Source: Pseudomonas sp. Seg1 | Lineage (GTDB): Bacteria; Pseudomonadota; Gammaproteobacteria; Pseudomonadales; Pseudomonadaceae | Assembly (NCBI RefSeq): GCF_018326005.1 | Contig: NZ_AP021903.1 | Span: 5,011,001-5,075,000, forward strand | Reading direction: 5' to 3' | Length of the DNA: 64,000 nucleotides | Shown here: positions 36,548-47,382 of the stretch, in pieces | Layout: every line of letters starts with the position of its first letter | How positions within the stretch are numbered: the first letter of the stretch is position 1 | Notes under the pieces: generated by a model | The model's database searches: none | Told to the model about the DNA's origin: nothing | Seen by the model: only the letters and a program-made list of their open reading frames with translations | Made by a program: the position numbers and the translations under genes

Positions 36548-38056
36548 ATGCGTATCCACGTCAGCTTCATCGACCGCGTCGGCATCACCCAGGAAGTCCT
36601 GGCTATCCTCGGTGGGCGCAATCTCAATCTGGATGCCGTGGAGATGATCCCGCCGAACGTCTACATCGACGCTCCGACCTTGAGCCCGCAAGTGCTCGAA
36701 GAACTGAAGGACGCGTTGTTCCGTGTGCGCGGCGTGGAGGCGGTGACCGTGGTCGACATCCTCCCCGGTCAGCGTCGGCACTTGCAACTCGACGCATTGC
36801 TCGCGGCGATGACTGATCCCGTTTTGGCGCTCGACAGTGCCGGCAAAGTCTTGCTGGCCAATCCGGCGTTGATCGCGTTGTACGGTCGCGAACCGGCCGG
36901 CGAAAGCGTCGCGGAACTGTTCAACGATCCCGGCCTGCTCGACACCCTGCTCGAACACGGCTTCCGTCTGCCGCTGCGCGAGATCACCGTCAACGGCCAG
37001 ACCCTGTTGCTCGACGCCACGCCGATCACCGACGCTGGCGCCCTGCTGACCTTGTATCAACCGAACCGCATCGGCGAACAGCTGTCGGCGTTGCACCATG
37101 ACCACGCCGAAGGCTTCGATGCCCTGCTCGGCGAATCTCCGGCGATTCGTACCCTCAAGGCTCGCGCTCAAAGAGTGGCAGCCCTGGATGCGCCGCTGTT
37201 GATCCAGGGTGAAACCGGCACCGGTAAAGAATTGGTGGCCCGCGCCTGCCACGCCATCAGTGCGCGACACAGCGCACCGTTTCTCGCGCTGAACTGCGCG
37301 GCTCTGCCGGAGAACCTCGCCGAAAGCGAACTGTTCGGCTACGCCCCCGGCGCCTTCACCGGCGCGGCGCGCGGCGGCAAACCGGGACTGATGGAACTGG
37401 CGAATCAGGGCACGGTGTTTCTCGACGAAATCGGCGAGATGTCGCCGTACTTGCAGGCGAAACTGCTGCGTTTCCTCAATGACGGCAGTTTCCGTCGGGT
37501 CGGCGGTGATCGCGAGGTGAAGGTCAACGTGCGGATCCTCAGCGCGACTCACCGTGACCTGGAAAAAATGGTCAGCGAAGGCTTGTTCCGCGAAGACCTG
37601 TTCTATCGCCTCAATGTGCTCAACGTCGAAGTGCCGCCACTGCGCGAACGCGGTCAGGACATCCTGTTGCTGGCGCGCTATTTCATGCAACAGGCGTGCG
37701 CGCAAATCCAGCGCCCGGTCTGCCGCCTCGCCCCCGGTACCTATCCGGCGCTGCTCGGCAACCGCTGGCCGGGCAATGTGCGCCAGTTGCAGAACGTGAT
37801 CTTCCGCGCCGCCGCGATCTGCGAAAGCAGCCTGGTCGACATCGGCGATCTCGATATCGCCGGCACCTCCGTTGCGCGGCAGACTGACAGCGACGTCGAC
37901 AGCCTCGAACAAGCGGTCGAGTCGTTCGAAAAGTCGCTGCTGGAAAAACTCTACGTCAGCTACCCCTCGACCCGGCAACTGGCGAGCCGCTTGCAGACCT
38001 CGCACACCGCTATCGCCCATCGGTTGCGCAAGTACGGCATTCCCAACAAGCCCTGA
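36548..38056 (+). CDS. gcsR: GcsR-type (TyrR family) sigma-54 enhancer-binding regulator
   Basis: Activates the neighbouring glycine cleavage operon with RpoN; in P. aeruginosa GcsR responds to glycine. It has 502 residues: N-terminal ACT domain (1-70, MRIHVSFIDRVGITQEVL), PAS-like segment (about 80-170), AAA+ domain with Walker A GETGTGKE at 221-228 and the sigma-54-contacting GAFTGA at 268-273, then a C-terminal helix-turn-helix (STRQLASRLQTSHTAIAHRL). Three tandem 18-bp sites lie downstream. TyrR/PhhR is the alternative, but the context points to GcsR. Confidence 0.93.
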   Translation: MRIHVSFIDRVGITQEVLAILGGRNLNLDAVEMIPPNVYIDAPTLSPQVLEELKDALFRVRGVEAVTVVDILPGQRRHLQLDALLAAMTDPVLALDSAGKVLLANPALIALYGREPAGESVAELFNDPGLLDTLLEHGFRLPLREITVNGQTLLLDATPITDAGALLTLYQPNRIGEQLSALHHDHAEGFDALLGESPAIRTLKARAQRVAALDAPLLIQGETGTGKELVARACHAISARHSAPFLALNCAALPENLAESELFGYAPGAFTGAARGGKPGLMELANQGTVFLDEIGEMSPYLQAKLLRFLNDGSFRRVGGDREVKVNVRILSATHRDLEKMVSEGLFREDLFYRLNVLNVEVPPLRERGQDILLLARYFMQQACAQIQRPVCRLAPGTYPALLGNRWPGNVRQLQNVIFRAAAICESSLVDIGDLDIAGTSVARQTDSDVDSLEQAVESFEKSLLEKLYVSYPSTRQLASRLQTSHTAIAHRLRKYGIPNKP

Positions 38057-38071
38057 GCACAATGCAAAACC

Positions 38072-38161
38072 TGTGGGAGCTGGCTTGCCAGCGATAGCGG
38101 TGGGTCAGTCACCTGCAATATCACAGGTAAAGACGTTATCGCTGGCAAGCCAGCTCCCACA
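38072..38161. repeat. REPIN (family A) after gcsR
   Basis: REP arms at 38072-38095 and 38138-38161, separating gcsR from the gcv regulatory region. Confidence 0.9.
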
Positions 38162-38206
38162 GGGTTATGTGACGGATTCGAAATCCGCTCAAAAACGACC
38201 TCCATC

Positions 38207-38324
38207 TGTACTGAAAGCGCTACAGCGGAACGATATCGCTACACCCTCCTCCGGTCACCGCTGTGCAAGGCTTTGATCCGCTTCAGCTTTTCTCCTTGCC
38301 TTAAGCTGTAGCGATTTCGCTACA
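38207..38324. promoter_or_regulatory. Three 18-bp GcsR binding sites upstream of gcvH
   Basis: Half-site, four bases, half-site: TGTACTG-N4-CGCTACA at 38207-38224, CGGAACG-N4-CGCTACA at 38226-38243 and the perfect palindrome TGTAGCG-N4-CGCTACA at 38307-38324. As I recall, P. aeruginosa GcsR binds three tandem 18-bp repeats of the form TGTAACG-N4-CGTTCCG before gcvH2. The first two touch; the third is 64 bases further on. Confidence 0.78.
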
Positions 38325-38388
38325 GGCGCTCGATTCTGACCTCTCGCAAAAATAGTTAACTATCTGATTTATATAGATAAATCCAAGA

Positions 38389-38404
38389 TGGCCGCGTTCT
38401 TGCT
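38389..38404 (+). promoter_or_regulatory. Sigma-54 promoter of gcvH
   Basis: TGGCCGCGTTCTTGCT: -24 element TGGC and -12 element TTGC with the required spacing (consensus TGGCAC-N5-TTGCW). It lies 65 bases downstream of the last activator site and 84 before the gcvH ATG. An 18-bp AT-rich palindrome (38366-38383) lies between. Confidence 0.85.
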
Positions 38405-38487
38405 AATGAACCCTTCATAAATAAGGGCTTCCCTGCCCACGCCTTCAACCGCGTCCACCAGACGAGTCTGGCCCCTGAGGAGTTTCC

Positions 38488-38871
38488 ATGAGCGAGTTGC
38501 GTTTTACTGAAGATCACGAATGGCTGCGCGCCGAAGCTGACGGCTCTGTCACTGTCGGCATCACCGCTTTCGCGCAGAACGCCTTGGGCGACGTGGTGTT
38601 CGTGCAACTGCCTGAACTGCAGGCTTATGAAAAAGGCGCTGAAGCCGCCACCGTGGAATCGGTAAAAGCCGCCAGCGGCGTGTACATGCCGCTGGACGGT
38701 GACGTACTGGAAGTGAACCCGGCACTGGAAGACGCCCCGGAACTGGTCAACGAAGATCCGCTGGGCCAAGGCTGGTTCTTCCGCTTCCAGCCAAGCGACG
38801 CCGCCGCTGTCGGCAAACTGCTGGATCAAGACGCTTACGACCGTCTGATCAAAGCCCAAGCCGAAGCCTGA
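38488..38871 (+). CDS. gcvH: Glycine cleavage system H protein
   Basis: Lipoyl carrier that shuttles the aminomethyl group between P, T and L proteins. It has 127 residues, with the lipoylated Lys60 in VESVKAASG and the family C-terminal part [18 protein letters not shown] precedes the ATG. First gene of the sigma-54-driven gcvH-gcvP-sdaA-gcvT operon (the second, glycine-inducible system of pseudomonads). Confidence 0.97.
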   Translation: MSELRFTEDHEWLRAEADGSVTVGITAFAQNALGDVVFVQLPELQAYEKGAEAATVESVKAASGVYMPLDGDVLEVNPALEDAPELVNEDPLGQGWFFRFQPSDAAAVGKLLDQDAYDRLIKAQAEA

Positions 38872-38881
38872 GGAACCTGAC

Positions 38882-41734
38882 ATGACCCAAGTACAACTCG
38901 GCACCGCCAACGAATTCATCGCCCGTCACATCGGCCCGCGCGCCGGTGACGAGCAAGCCATGCTCAACAGCCTCGGATTCGATTCGCTCGAAGCCCTGAG
39001 CGCCAGCGTCATCCCGGAAAGCATCAAGGGCACCAGCGTGCTCGGCATGGACGACGGTCTGAGCGAAGCCGATGCCCTGGCGATGATCAAATCGATCGCC
39101 GGCAAGAATCAGCTGTTCAAGACCTACATCGGCCAGGGCTACTACAACTGCCACACGCCGTCGCCGATCCTGCGCAACCTCCTGGAAAACCCGGCCTGGT
39201 ACACCGCTTACACGCCGTACCAGCCAGAAATTTCCCAGGGCCGTCTTGAAGCGCTGCTGAACTTCCAGACCCTGATCAGCGACCTCACCGGCCTGCCGAT
39301 CGCCAACGCTTCCCTGCTCGACGAAGCCACCGCCGCTGCCGAAGCCATGACCTTCTGCAAACGTTTGAGCAAGAACAAAGGCAGCCACCAGTTCTTCGCC
39401 TCGATCCACAGCCACCCGCAAACCCTCGACGTGCTACGCACCCGTGCCGAGCCGCTGGGCATCGAAGTCGTTGTGGGCGATGAGCGTGAACTGACCGACG
39501 TGACGCCATTCTTTGGCGCGCTGCTGCAATACCCGGCCAGCAACGGTGATGTGTTCGACTACCGCGAACTGACCGAACGCTTCCACGCCGCCAATGCGCT
39601 GGTTGCGGTCGCCGCTGACCTGCTGGCCCTGACCCTGCTGACCGCCCCGGGCGAGTTCGGCGCGGACGTCGCTATCGGTTCGGCACAACGCTTCGGCGTG
39701 CCGCTGGGCTTCGGTGGCCCGCACGCGGCTTACTTCTCCACCAAGGATGCATTCAAGCGTGACATGCCGGGCCGTCTGGTCGGTGTTTCGGTTGACCGTT
39801 TCGGCAAACCGGCGCTGCGTCTGGCGATGCAGACCCGCGAGCAACACATCCGCCGCGAGAAGGCCACGTCGAACATCTGCACCGCGCAAGTGCTGCTGGC
39901 CAACATCGCCAGCATGTACGCCGTCTACCACGGCCCGAAAGGCCTGACGCAGATTGCCAATCGCGTGCATCACCTGACCGCGATTCTCGCCAAGGGCTTG
40001 ACCGCGCTGGGCCTGAAGGTCGAGCAGGAAAGCTTCTTCGACACCCTGACTCTGGCCACCGGCGCGCAAACCGCCGCGCTGCACGACAAGGCTCACGCTG
40101 CGCAGATCAACCTGCGCGTGATTGATGCCGAACGTCTGGGCCTGTCGGTCGACGAAACCACCACTCAGGCTGACATCGAAACCCTGTGGAGCCTGTTCGC
40201 CGACGGCAAGAGCCTGCCGGACTTCGCTGCGCTGGCCGCTTCGGTACACAGCACCATCCCGGCTGCGCTGGTACGTCAGTCGCCAATCCTCAGCCACCCG
40301 GTGTTCAACCGTTATCACTCGGAAACGGAGCTGATGCGCTACCTGCGCAAACTGGCGGACAAGGACCTGGCACTGGATCGCACCATGATCCCGCTGGGCT
40401 CGTGCACCATGAAACTCAACGCCGCCAGCGAAATGATCCCGGTGACCTGGGCCGAATTCGGCGCCCTGCACCCGTTCGCTCCAGCAGCGCAAAGCGCCGG
40501 TTATCAGCAACTGACCGACGAACTGGAAGCGATGCTCTGCGCCGCCACCGGCTACGACGCGATCTCGCTGCAACCGAACGCCGGTTCGCAGGGTGAATAC
40601 GCCGGCCTGCTGGCGATCCGCGCCTACCACCAGAGCCGTGGAGATGAGCGTCGCGACATCTGCCTGATCCCGTCGTCGGCCCACGGCACCAACCCGGCCA
40701 CCGCCAACATGGCAGGCATGCGCGTGGTTGTGACTGCGTGCGATGCCCGTGGCAACGTCGACATCGAAGACCTGCGTGCCAAGGCCATCGAGCACCGCGA
40801 ACACCTCGCCGCGCTGATGATCACCTACCCGTCGACCCACGGCGTGTTTGAAGAAGGCATCCGCGAAATCTGCGGGATCATTCACGACAACGGCGGCCAG
40901 GTGTACATCGACGGCGCCAACATGAACGCGATGGTCGGCCTCTGCGCACCGGGCAAGTTCGGCGGCGATGTTTCGCACTTGAACCTGCACAAGACCTTTT
41001 GTATTCCGCACGGCGGTGGCGGCCCGGGCGTCGGCCCGATTGGCGTCAAGTCGCACCTGACACCGTTCCTGCCGGGCCATGGCCAGATGGAACGCAAAGA
41101 AGGCGCGGTTTGCGCGGCACCGTTCGGCAGCGCGAGTATTCTGCCGATCACCTGGATGTACATTCGCATGATGGGCGGCGCCGGTCTGAAGCGCGCTTCG
41201 CAACTGGCGATTCTCAATGCCAACTACATTTCCCGTCGTCTGGAAGAGCACTACCCAGTGCTGTACACCGGCAGCAACGGTCTGGTGGCGCACGAGTGCA
41301 TCCTTGATCTGCGTCCGCTCAAAGACAGCAGCGGCATCAGCGTCGATGACGTCGCCAAGCGTCTGATCGACTTCGGCTTCCACGCGCCGACCATGTCGTT
41401 CCCGGTCGCGGGCACGTTGATGATCGAGCCGACCGAAAGCGAATCCAAGGAAGAACTGGACCGTTTCTGCGACGCCATGATCCGCATCCGCGAAGAAATC
41501 CGCGCCGTGGAAAACGGCACGCTGGACAAGGATGACAACCCGTTGAAGAACGCCCCGCACACCGCGGCAGAGCTGGTTGGCGAATGGACCCACCCGTACA
41601 GCCGCGAGCAAGCGGTGTATCCGGTGGCGTCGTTGATCGAAGGTAAATACTGGCCGCCGGTCGGTCGCGTCGACAACGTGTTCGGCGACCGCAACCTGGT
41701 CTGCGCCTGCCCGTCGATCGAAAGCTACGCTTAA
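38882..41734 (+). CDS. gcvP: Glycine dehydrogenase (decarboxylating), P protein
   Basis: PLP enzyme that decarboxylates glycine and loads the methylamine on H protein. It is a single-chain form of 950 residues, with the N-terminal inactive half and the C-terminal half carrying [14 protein letters not shown] with the PLP Lys704. It starts ten bases after gcvH. A strong hairpin follows the stop codon. Confidence 0.98.
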   Translation: MTQVQLGTANEFIARHIGPRAGDEQAMLNSLGFDSLEALSASVIPESIKGTSVLGMDDGLSEADALAMIKSIAGKNQLFKTYIGQGYYNCHTPSPILRNLLENPAWYTAYTPYQPEISQGRLEALLNFQTLISDLTGLPIANASLLDEATAAAEAMTFCKRLSKNKGSHQFFASIHSHPQTLDVLRTRAEPLGIEVVVGDERELTDVTPFFGALLQYPASNGDVFDYRELTERFHAANALVAVAADLLALTLLTAPGEFGADVAIGSAQRFGVPLGFGGPHAAYFSTKDAFKRDMPGRLVGVSVDRFGKPALRLAMQTREQHIRREKATSNICTAQVLLANIASMYAVYHGPKGLTQIANRVHHLTAILAKGLTALGLKVEQESFFDTLTLATGAQTAALHDKAHAAQINLRVIDAERLGLSVDETTTQADIETLWSLFADGKSLPDFAALAASVHSTIPAALVRQSPILSHPVFNRYHSETELMRYLRKLADKDLALDRTMIPLGSCTMKLNAASEMIPVTWAEFGALHPFAPAAQSAGYQQLTDELEAMLCAATGYDAISLQPNAGSQGEYAGLLAIRAYHQSRGDERRDICLIPSSAHGTNPATANMAGMRVVVTACDARGNVDIEDLRAKAIEHREHLAALMITYPSTHGVFEEGIREICGIIHDNGGQVYIDGANMNAMVGLCAPGKFGGDVSHLNLHKTFCIPHGGGGPGVGPIGVKSHLTPFLPGHGQMERKEGAVCAAPFGSASILPITWMYIRMMGGAGLKRASQLAILNANYISRRLEEHYPVLYTGSNGLVAHECILDLRPLKDSSGISVDDVAKRLIDFGFHAPTMSFPVAGTLMIEPTESESKEELDRFCDAMIRIREEIRAVENGTLDKDDNPLKNAPHTAAELVGEWTHPYSREQAVYPVASLIEGKYWPPVGRVDNVFGDRNLVCACPSIESYA

Positions 41735-41735
41735 A

Positions 41736-41765
41736 GGAATGGGGGCATTCATTTGCCCCCATTCC
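41736..41765 (+). other. Hairpin after gcvP, inside the operon
   Basis: Perfect 12-bp stem GGAATGGGGGCA/TGCCCCCATTCC with loop TTCATT, no T run. Likely an RNA stability or partial termination element that, with the adjacent REPIN, could set lower expression of sdaA and gcvT. Confidence 0.75.
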
Positions 41766-41783
41766 CGACAACACCGCAAAACC

Positions 41784-41873
41784 TGTGGGAGCTGGCTTGC
41801 CAGCGATGAGGGTGGATCAGTCTCCACTTCTATTGCCTGACACACCGCCATCGCTGGCAAGCCAGCTCCCACA
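41784..41873. repeat. REPIN (family A) between gcvP and sdaA
   Basis: REP arms at 41784-41807 and 41850-41873 occupy the position where P. aeruginosa has glyA2. Confidence 0.9.
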
Positions 41874-41933
41874 AGGAACGCATCAAGCCTGATATTCCGC
41901 CAATTCCTATAACAAGAAACCGGAGAACCACTC

Positions 41934-43310
<1,377 letters not shown>

Positions 43311-43360
43311 TCACGAACCAGGCCAAACGGATTAACCAACTCTCCCCCGGGAGAGAAACG

Positions 43361-43405
43361 TAACTAGCTCCCTCTCCCTCCGGGAGAGGGCTGGGGTGAG
43401 GGGCT
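43361..43405. repeat. Single-arm family C repeat before gcvT
   Basis: CCCTCTCCCTCCGGGAGAGGGCTGGGGTGAGGG matches the right end of the composite repeats, with a decayed partial left arm CTCTCCCCCGGGAGAG at about 43339-43356. Confidence 0.7.
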
Positions 43406-43451
43406 CTTGATCTTGCCCCCGATCCCGAACCCCATTTTCAAGGAGCCACGC

Positions 43452-44576
43452 ATGTCCACCGAACAACTGTCGAAAACCCCGCTGCACGCTCTGCACATCG
43501 AACTTGGCGCCCGCATGGTGCCGTTCGCCGGCTACGACATGCCGGTGCAATACCCGCTGGGCGTGATGAAAGAACATCAACACACCCGTGAGCAGGCCGG
43601 TCTGTTCGACGTTTCGCACATGGGCCAGATTCGCCTGACCGGTGCCAACGCCGCCAAAGCTCTGGAAACCCTGGTGCCGGTGGACATCATCGACCTGCCA
43701 GTGGGCATGCAGCGTTACGCGATGTTCACCAATGAAACCGGCGGCATTCTCGATGACCTGATGGTCGCCAACCTCGGTAACGACGAACTGTTCCTGGTGG
43801 TCAACGCGGCGTGCAAGGATCAGGATCTGGCGCATCTGCAAAAACACATCGGCGATCAGTGCACCATTACGGAGCTGTTCGAAGCCCGTGCCCTGCTCGC
43901 TCTGCAGGGTCCAGCAGCGGTTACCGTGCTGGCGCGCCTCGCGCCTGAGGTCGCGAAAATGACCTTCATGCAGTTCAACCGCGTGCAACTGTTGGGTGTG
44001 GATTGCTTCGTCAGCCGTTCGGGTTACACCGGTGAAGACGGTTTCGAAATCTCGGTGCCAGCCGCCGATGCGGAAAAACTCGCTCGCGCCCTGCTCGCCG
44101 AGCCAGAAGTCCAGGCCATTGGCCTTGGCGCTCGCGACTCGCTGCGTCTGGAAGCCGGCCTGTGCCTGTACGGCCACGACATGAACACCGACACCACGCC
44201 AATCGAGGCCAGCCTGTTGTGGGCGATCTCCAAGACGCGCCGCGCTGATGGCGCACGGGCCGGCGGTTTCCCGGGTGCAGAACAAGTCTTTGCTCAACAA
44301 GAGAACGGTGTCGCGCGTAAACGCGTCGGCCTGCTGCCGCAAGAACGCACGCCAGTGCGTGAAGGCGCGGAGATCGTCAACGAAGCGGGCGAGATCATTG
44401 GCAGCGTGTGCAGCGGCGGTTTCGGACCGACTCTGGGCGGGCCATTGGCGATGGGCTACCTCGACAGTGCTTATGTCACCCTCGATACAACCGTTTGGGC
44501 CATCGTGCGTGGGAAAAAGGTGCCAATGCTTGTAAGCAAAATGCCATTTGTTCCACAACGCTACTATCGTGGTTGA
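43452..44576 (+). CDS. gcvT: Aminomethyltransferase, glycine cleavage T protein
   Basis: Transfers the one-carbon unit from H protein to tetrahydrofolate, releasing ammonia. It has 374 residues from the ATG at 43452, preceded by AAGGAG; a longer start in the repeat is rejected. Shows PFAGYDMPVQY, FDVSHMGQIR and RSGYTGEDGFEIS with the folate-site Asp/Glu region. Last gene of the operon. Confidence 0.97.
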   Translation: MSTEQLSKTPLHALHIELGARMVPFAGYDMPVQYPLGVMKEHQHTREQAGLFDVSHMGQIRLTGANAAKALETLVPVDIIDLPVGMQRYAMFTNETGGILDDLMVANLGNDELFLVVNAACKDQDLAHLQKHIGDQCTITELFEARALLALQGPAAVTVLARLAPEVAKMTFMQFNRVQLLGVDCFVSRSGYTGEDGFEISVPAADAEKLARALLAEPEVQAIGLGARDSLRLEAGLCLYGHDMNTDTTPIEASLLWAISKTRRADGARAGGFPGAEQVFAQQENGVARKRVGLLPQERTPVREGAEIVNEAGEIIGSVCSGGFGPTLGGPLAMGYLDSAYVTLDTTVWAIVRGKKVPMLVSKMPFVPQRYYRG

Positions 44577-44597
44577 CTGACTGTTTCTATAAGTAAC

Positions 44598-44637
44598 GCG
44601 ATTGCGTTATGCGTGCACTAATGTGTAACGCAATCGC
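44598..44637. other. Nested inverted repeat downstream of gcvT
   Basis: A 12-bp perfect stem GCGATTGCGTTA/TAACGCAATCGC. Its left half also forms TAACGC-GATT-GCGTTA. No T run follows, so it is not an obvious terminator. The segment 44624-44641 (TGTAACG-N4-CGCCACA) resembles a GcsR site. Confidence 0.7.
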
Positions 44638-44764
44638 CACAAAAAAGTGCATTTTCTAACAGTCGATTCGAATATGAACTTTGCTTATAACGTTCGAAAA
44701 GATTTGAACAAGCTAATCGTCTAAGCCTGCACTAGTGGACCGACTAACTGCCAGCAAGTGCAGC

Positions 44765-44795
44765 AAAACCGGGCCCTTGCGGGGGCTTGTTTTTT
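44765..44795 (+). terminator. Terminator-like hairpin upstream of the cold-shock gene
   Basis: AAAAC..CCC-TTGC-GGG..GTTTTTT forms an imperfect stem ending in six T residues. It could end the gcv transcript, an RNA begun near a TATAAC at 44686, or act in the csp leader. Confidence 0.5.
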
Positions 44796-44981
44796 CTCCC
44801 GTAGTTGGCGTAGAGTTTGTCCACTGTGTTTGCATGGGTCAGCTTGGAATCGTGACCTGGGCAGTAGCCTACAAGTTAGCTACATCCCGTTCGACGTCTT
44901 CTTACTCTCCTGCAACCAGCCCCAGTACTCTTTCATGAGAAAGAGACTGTCATCAATTTATTGCGTCAAAGGAAATAAGAA
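44796..44981. other. Leader region of the cold-shock gene
   Basis: About 185 non-coding bases with small inverted repeats (GTAGC..GCTAC near 44867-44886). Long structured 5' leaders are usual for cspA-type genes and control cold-dependent translation; that role is inferred. Confidence 0.45.
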
Positions 44982-45194
44982 ATGTCCCAACGTCAGAGCG
45001 GTACCGTCAAGTGGTTTAACGACGAGAAAGGTTTTGGTTTTATCACTCCTGAAAGCGGTCCGGATCTGTTCGTGCATTTCCGCGCTATCCAGGGCAACGG
45101 CTTCAAGAGCCTGAAAGAAGGCCAGAAAGTGACTTTCGTTGCTGTGCAAGGCCAGAAAGGCATGCAGGCTGACGAAGTACAAGCAGAAGCCTGA
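44982..45194 (+). CDS. CspA-family cold shock protein
   Basis: Small single-stranded nucleic-acid-binding protein, RNA chaperone. It has 70 residues, one cold-shock domain: [15 protein letters not shown] (RNP1) and DLFVHF (RNP2). AAAGGAAATAAG precedes the ATG. It has a long leader and its own terminator, so it is monocistronic. Confidence 0.96.
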   Translation: MSQRQSGTVKWFNDEKGFGFITPESGPDLFVHFRAIQGNGFKSLKEGQKVTFVAVQGQKGMQADEVQAEA

Positions 45195-45205
45195 TCTCTG
45201 TAACG

Positions 45206-45240
45206 AAAAAGCCCCTGATATTGATATCAGGGGCTTTTTT
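45206..45240 (+). terminator. Rho-independent terminator after the cold-shock gene
   Basis: Perfect 10-bp stem GCCCCTGATA/TATCAGGGGC, loop TTGA, followed by TTTTTT and preceded by AAAAA, so it could work in both directions. Confidence 0.95.
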
Positions 45241-45290
45241 GTGCGCGCGAATCCGTAAAATGGCGCTTCATTTTGCGTCCAGAGGCTGCC

Positions 45291-45779
45291 ATGTCGAAAA
45301 ACCTGCTCACCCCCCAGGGCGACTTTCCTCCCGTTGGCCTCGGCCGTCGTCTGGCCGCGATGTTCTATGACTTTCTGCTGTGTACCGCTCTGCTGATCGT
45401 GACCGGCTTCGTTTACAAGTTGATCCAGGCGGCGATCATCGGCGAAGAACGTCTGCGAGCAATGACCGATGCCGGCAAACTCGACGGCGATCCGCTCTAT
45501 TCGACAGTGCTGTTGCTGGTGCTGTTTGCCTTCTTCGCCAAGTTCTGGACCCATGGCGGGCAGACACTGGGTATGCAGGTGTGGGGGATTCGCGTGCAGA
45601 ACGCCAATGGCGAGGCGATCAGCCTGTGGCAGGCGCTGCTGCGCTTCATGGTGTCGATCGCTTCGTGGCTGTGTGTGGGGCTCGGATTCTTCTGGTCGCT
45701 GTACGACAAGCAGAAGCGCACGTGGCACGACATCTATTCCGACACCCGCGTGGTGCGGATTCCGAAGAAGACCAAGTAA
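45291..45779 (+). CDS. RDD-family membrane protein
   Basis: Inner-membrane protein of 162 residues from the ATG at 45291. The first helix follows GRRLAAMFYDFLL (the R and D of the family motif); a second hydrophobic segment is VLLLVLFAFFAKFWTHGGQTLG. The end DKQKRTWHDIYSDTRVVRI is a conserved RDD tail. Function unknown; some relatives are linked to ion or osmotic stress. Convergent with nadA across a repeat. Confidence 0.9.
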   Translation: MSKNLLTPQGDFPPVGLGRRLAAMFYDFLLCTALLIVTGFVYKLIQAAIIGEERLRAMTDAGKLDGDPLYSTVLLLVLFAFFAKFWTHGGQTLGMQVWGIRVQNANGEAISLWQALLRFMVSIASWLCVGLGFFWSLYDKQKRTWHDIYSDTRVVRIPKKTK

Positions 45780-45801
45780 TTTCCAGACGCCAGAAACCAC
45801 A

Positions 45802-45890
45802 GTAGGAGTGAGCCTGCTCGCGATAGCGGTGTGTCAGCAAACATAATTGCTATCTGACACACCGCTATCGCGAGCAGGCTCACTCCTACA
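45802..45890. repeat. REP pair of a second type (TAGGAGTGAGCCTGCTCGCGA)
   Basis: Inverted arms GTAGGAGTGAGCCTGCTCGC at the left and GCGAGCAGGCTCACTCCTAC at the right, including the flanking CGGTGTGTCAG/CTGACACACCG. Only copy of this type in the window; lies between convergent genes. Confidence 0.88.
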
Positions 45891-45914
45891 GGTTTGTTCG
45901 TTGCCTGAAAGACC

Positions 45915-46973
45915 TCAGGCGTTACCGGCCAGCTTCATCCGCGCCGCTTGCGTAAAGTCCAGCATCCGCTTCAACGGCCGAATCGCCTGCGGAATCAACG
46001 CCGGATCAACAAAGATCTCGTTTGTCCCTTCCTTCAAGCTCTTGAGCGTGCGCTCAAGGGTATTCATGGCCATCCACGGGCAATGTGCGCAACTGCGGCA
46101 CGCGGCGCCATTACCGGCGGTTGGCGCTTCAATGAAGACCTTGTCCGGGCACAGCTGCTGCATCTTGTAGAAGATGCCTCGGTCGGTGGCGACAATCAGC
46201 GTCTTGTTCGGCAGGCTTTGCGCGGCAGCGATCAATTGACTGGTGGAGCCGACGGCATCGGCCAGTTCGATCACCGACGTCGGCGATTCCGGGTGCACCA
46301 GAATTGCCGCGTCCGGGTACAGCGCTTTCATGTCTTCGAGCTGCTTGGACTTGAACTCTTCATGGACGATGCAGGCACCGTCCCAGAGCAGCATATCGGC
46401 GCCGGTCTTGCGTTGGATATAAGTGCCCAGATGCTTGTCCGGCCCCCAGATGATGGTCTCGCCGTTGTCCATCAGGCTTTCGACGATTTCCAGTGCGCAG
46501 CTCGATGTCACCACCCAGTCGGCCCGCGCCTTCACGGCAGCGGAAGTGTTGGCGTAAACCACTACCGTGCGCTCTGGATGCTGATCGCAGAACGCCGAGA
46601 ACTCGTCCACCGGGCAACCCAGGTCGAGCGAGCAAGTCGCTTCCAGAGTTGGCATCAGCACACGTTTTTCAGGATTGAGAATCTTCGCGGTCTCGCCCAT
46701 GAACTTCACGCCGGCGACCACTACGGTCTTGGCCGGATGAGCATTGCCGAAGCGAGCCATCTCCAGGGAGTCGGAGACACAGCCGCCGGTTTCTTCGGCC
46801 AGAGCCTGAATCACCGGGTCGCAATAAAAGTGGGCAACCAACACCGCGTCCTGAGCCTTGAGCTCGGCGGCGATGGCAGAACGGTAATAAGCCTCTTCCT
46901 CGACCGTCAGCGGTTTGGGCTGCTTGGCATCGAGGTGGGCTTGAACCAGAAGGCGTTCGGAAATCTGCGTCAT
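45915..46973 (-). CDS. nadA: Quinolinate synthase A
   Basis: [4Fe-4S] enzyme of de novo NAD synthesis, condensing iminoaspartate with dihydroxyacetone phosphate. It has 352 residues from the ATG at 46971-46973. Contains [11 protein letters not shown], the Cys-bearing [12 protein letters not shown], and the C-terminal [16 protein letters not shown] cluster region. A longer N-terminal extension is Arg/Pro-rich and not family-like. Monocistronic as far as seen. Confidence 0.97.
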   Translation of the reverse strand: MTQISERLLVQAHLDAKQPKPLTVEEEAYYRSAIAAELKAQDAVLVAHFYCDPVIQALAEETGGCVSDSLEMARFGNAHPAKTVVVAGVKFMGETAKILNPEKRVLMPTLEATCSLDLGCPVDEFSAFCDQHPERTVVVYANTSAAVKARADWVVTSSCALEIVESLMDNGETIIWGPDKHLGTYIQRKTGADMLLWDGACIVHEEFKSKQLEDMKALYPDAAILVHPESPTSVIELADAVGSTSQLIAAAQSLPNKTLIVATDRGIFYKMQQLCPDKVFIEAPTAGNGAACRSCAHCPWMAMNTLERTLKSLKEGTNEIFVDPALIPQAIRPLKRMLDFTQAARMKLAGNA

Positions 46974-47183
46974 GTTCGCAAGACCTGCAGGCGCTTTCGC
47001 GCGAAAGTCGAGTATACACCCGGCTCCGGACCGCTTGAGGGTACCGCCGGGAGAGTGAGTTTTATCAGGCACGGACAGCGTTGAAGCTGCGCAAGGCTAC
47101 AGAATATCCCGTTGATACAAAAGATGATTCTGACCTGCGTCAGCGCCGCTGGCGCTGAAAGAGCAGACGCCCGAATTGCAGGC

Positions 47184-47228
47184 AAAAAAAAACCCGGAAA
47201 TCCTCACTTTCGTGGGCCTTCCGGATTT
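47184..47228 (-). terminator. Terminator downstream of tRNA-Lys
   Basis: Imperfect stem ending in CCGGAA/TTCCGG with a long T run on the minus strand (A run at 47184-47192). It follows the tRNA by 16 bases. Confidence 0.8.
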
Positions 47229-47244
47229 TCTAAACCGCCAAATA

Positions 47245-47320
47245 TGGTGGGTCGTGTGGGATTCGAACCTACGACCAATTGGTTAAAAGCCAACTGCTCT
47301 ACCAACTGAGCTAACGACCC
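47245..47320 (-). tRNA. tRNA-Lys (anticodon TTT)
   Basis: A 76-base cloverleaf starting GGGTCGTTAGCTCAGTTGG and ending with an encoded CCA. D loop GTTGGTAGAG, anticodon loop CTTTTAA with TTT at 47285-47287, T loop GTTCGAATCC. The acceptor stem GGGTCGT pairs with ACGACCC. A terminator lies just downstream, between it and nadA. Confidence 0.97.
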
Positions 47321-47382
47321 GCTGTGTGGTGGCGCGTATAATACTGATTTTTAAGGACTATTCAACACCTTTTTGAAAAAAA

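Noticed and set aside
47245..47320. tRNA-Lys as a site of an integrated element
   Set aside because: Both flanks are the conserved neighbours nadA and queC and no integrase or repeat of the tRNA 3' end is present.
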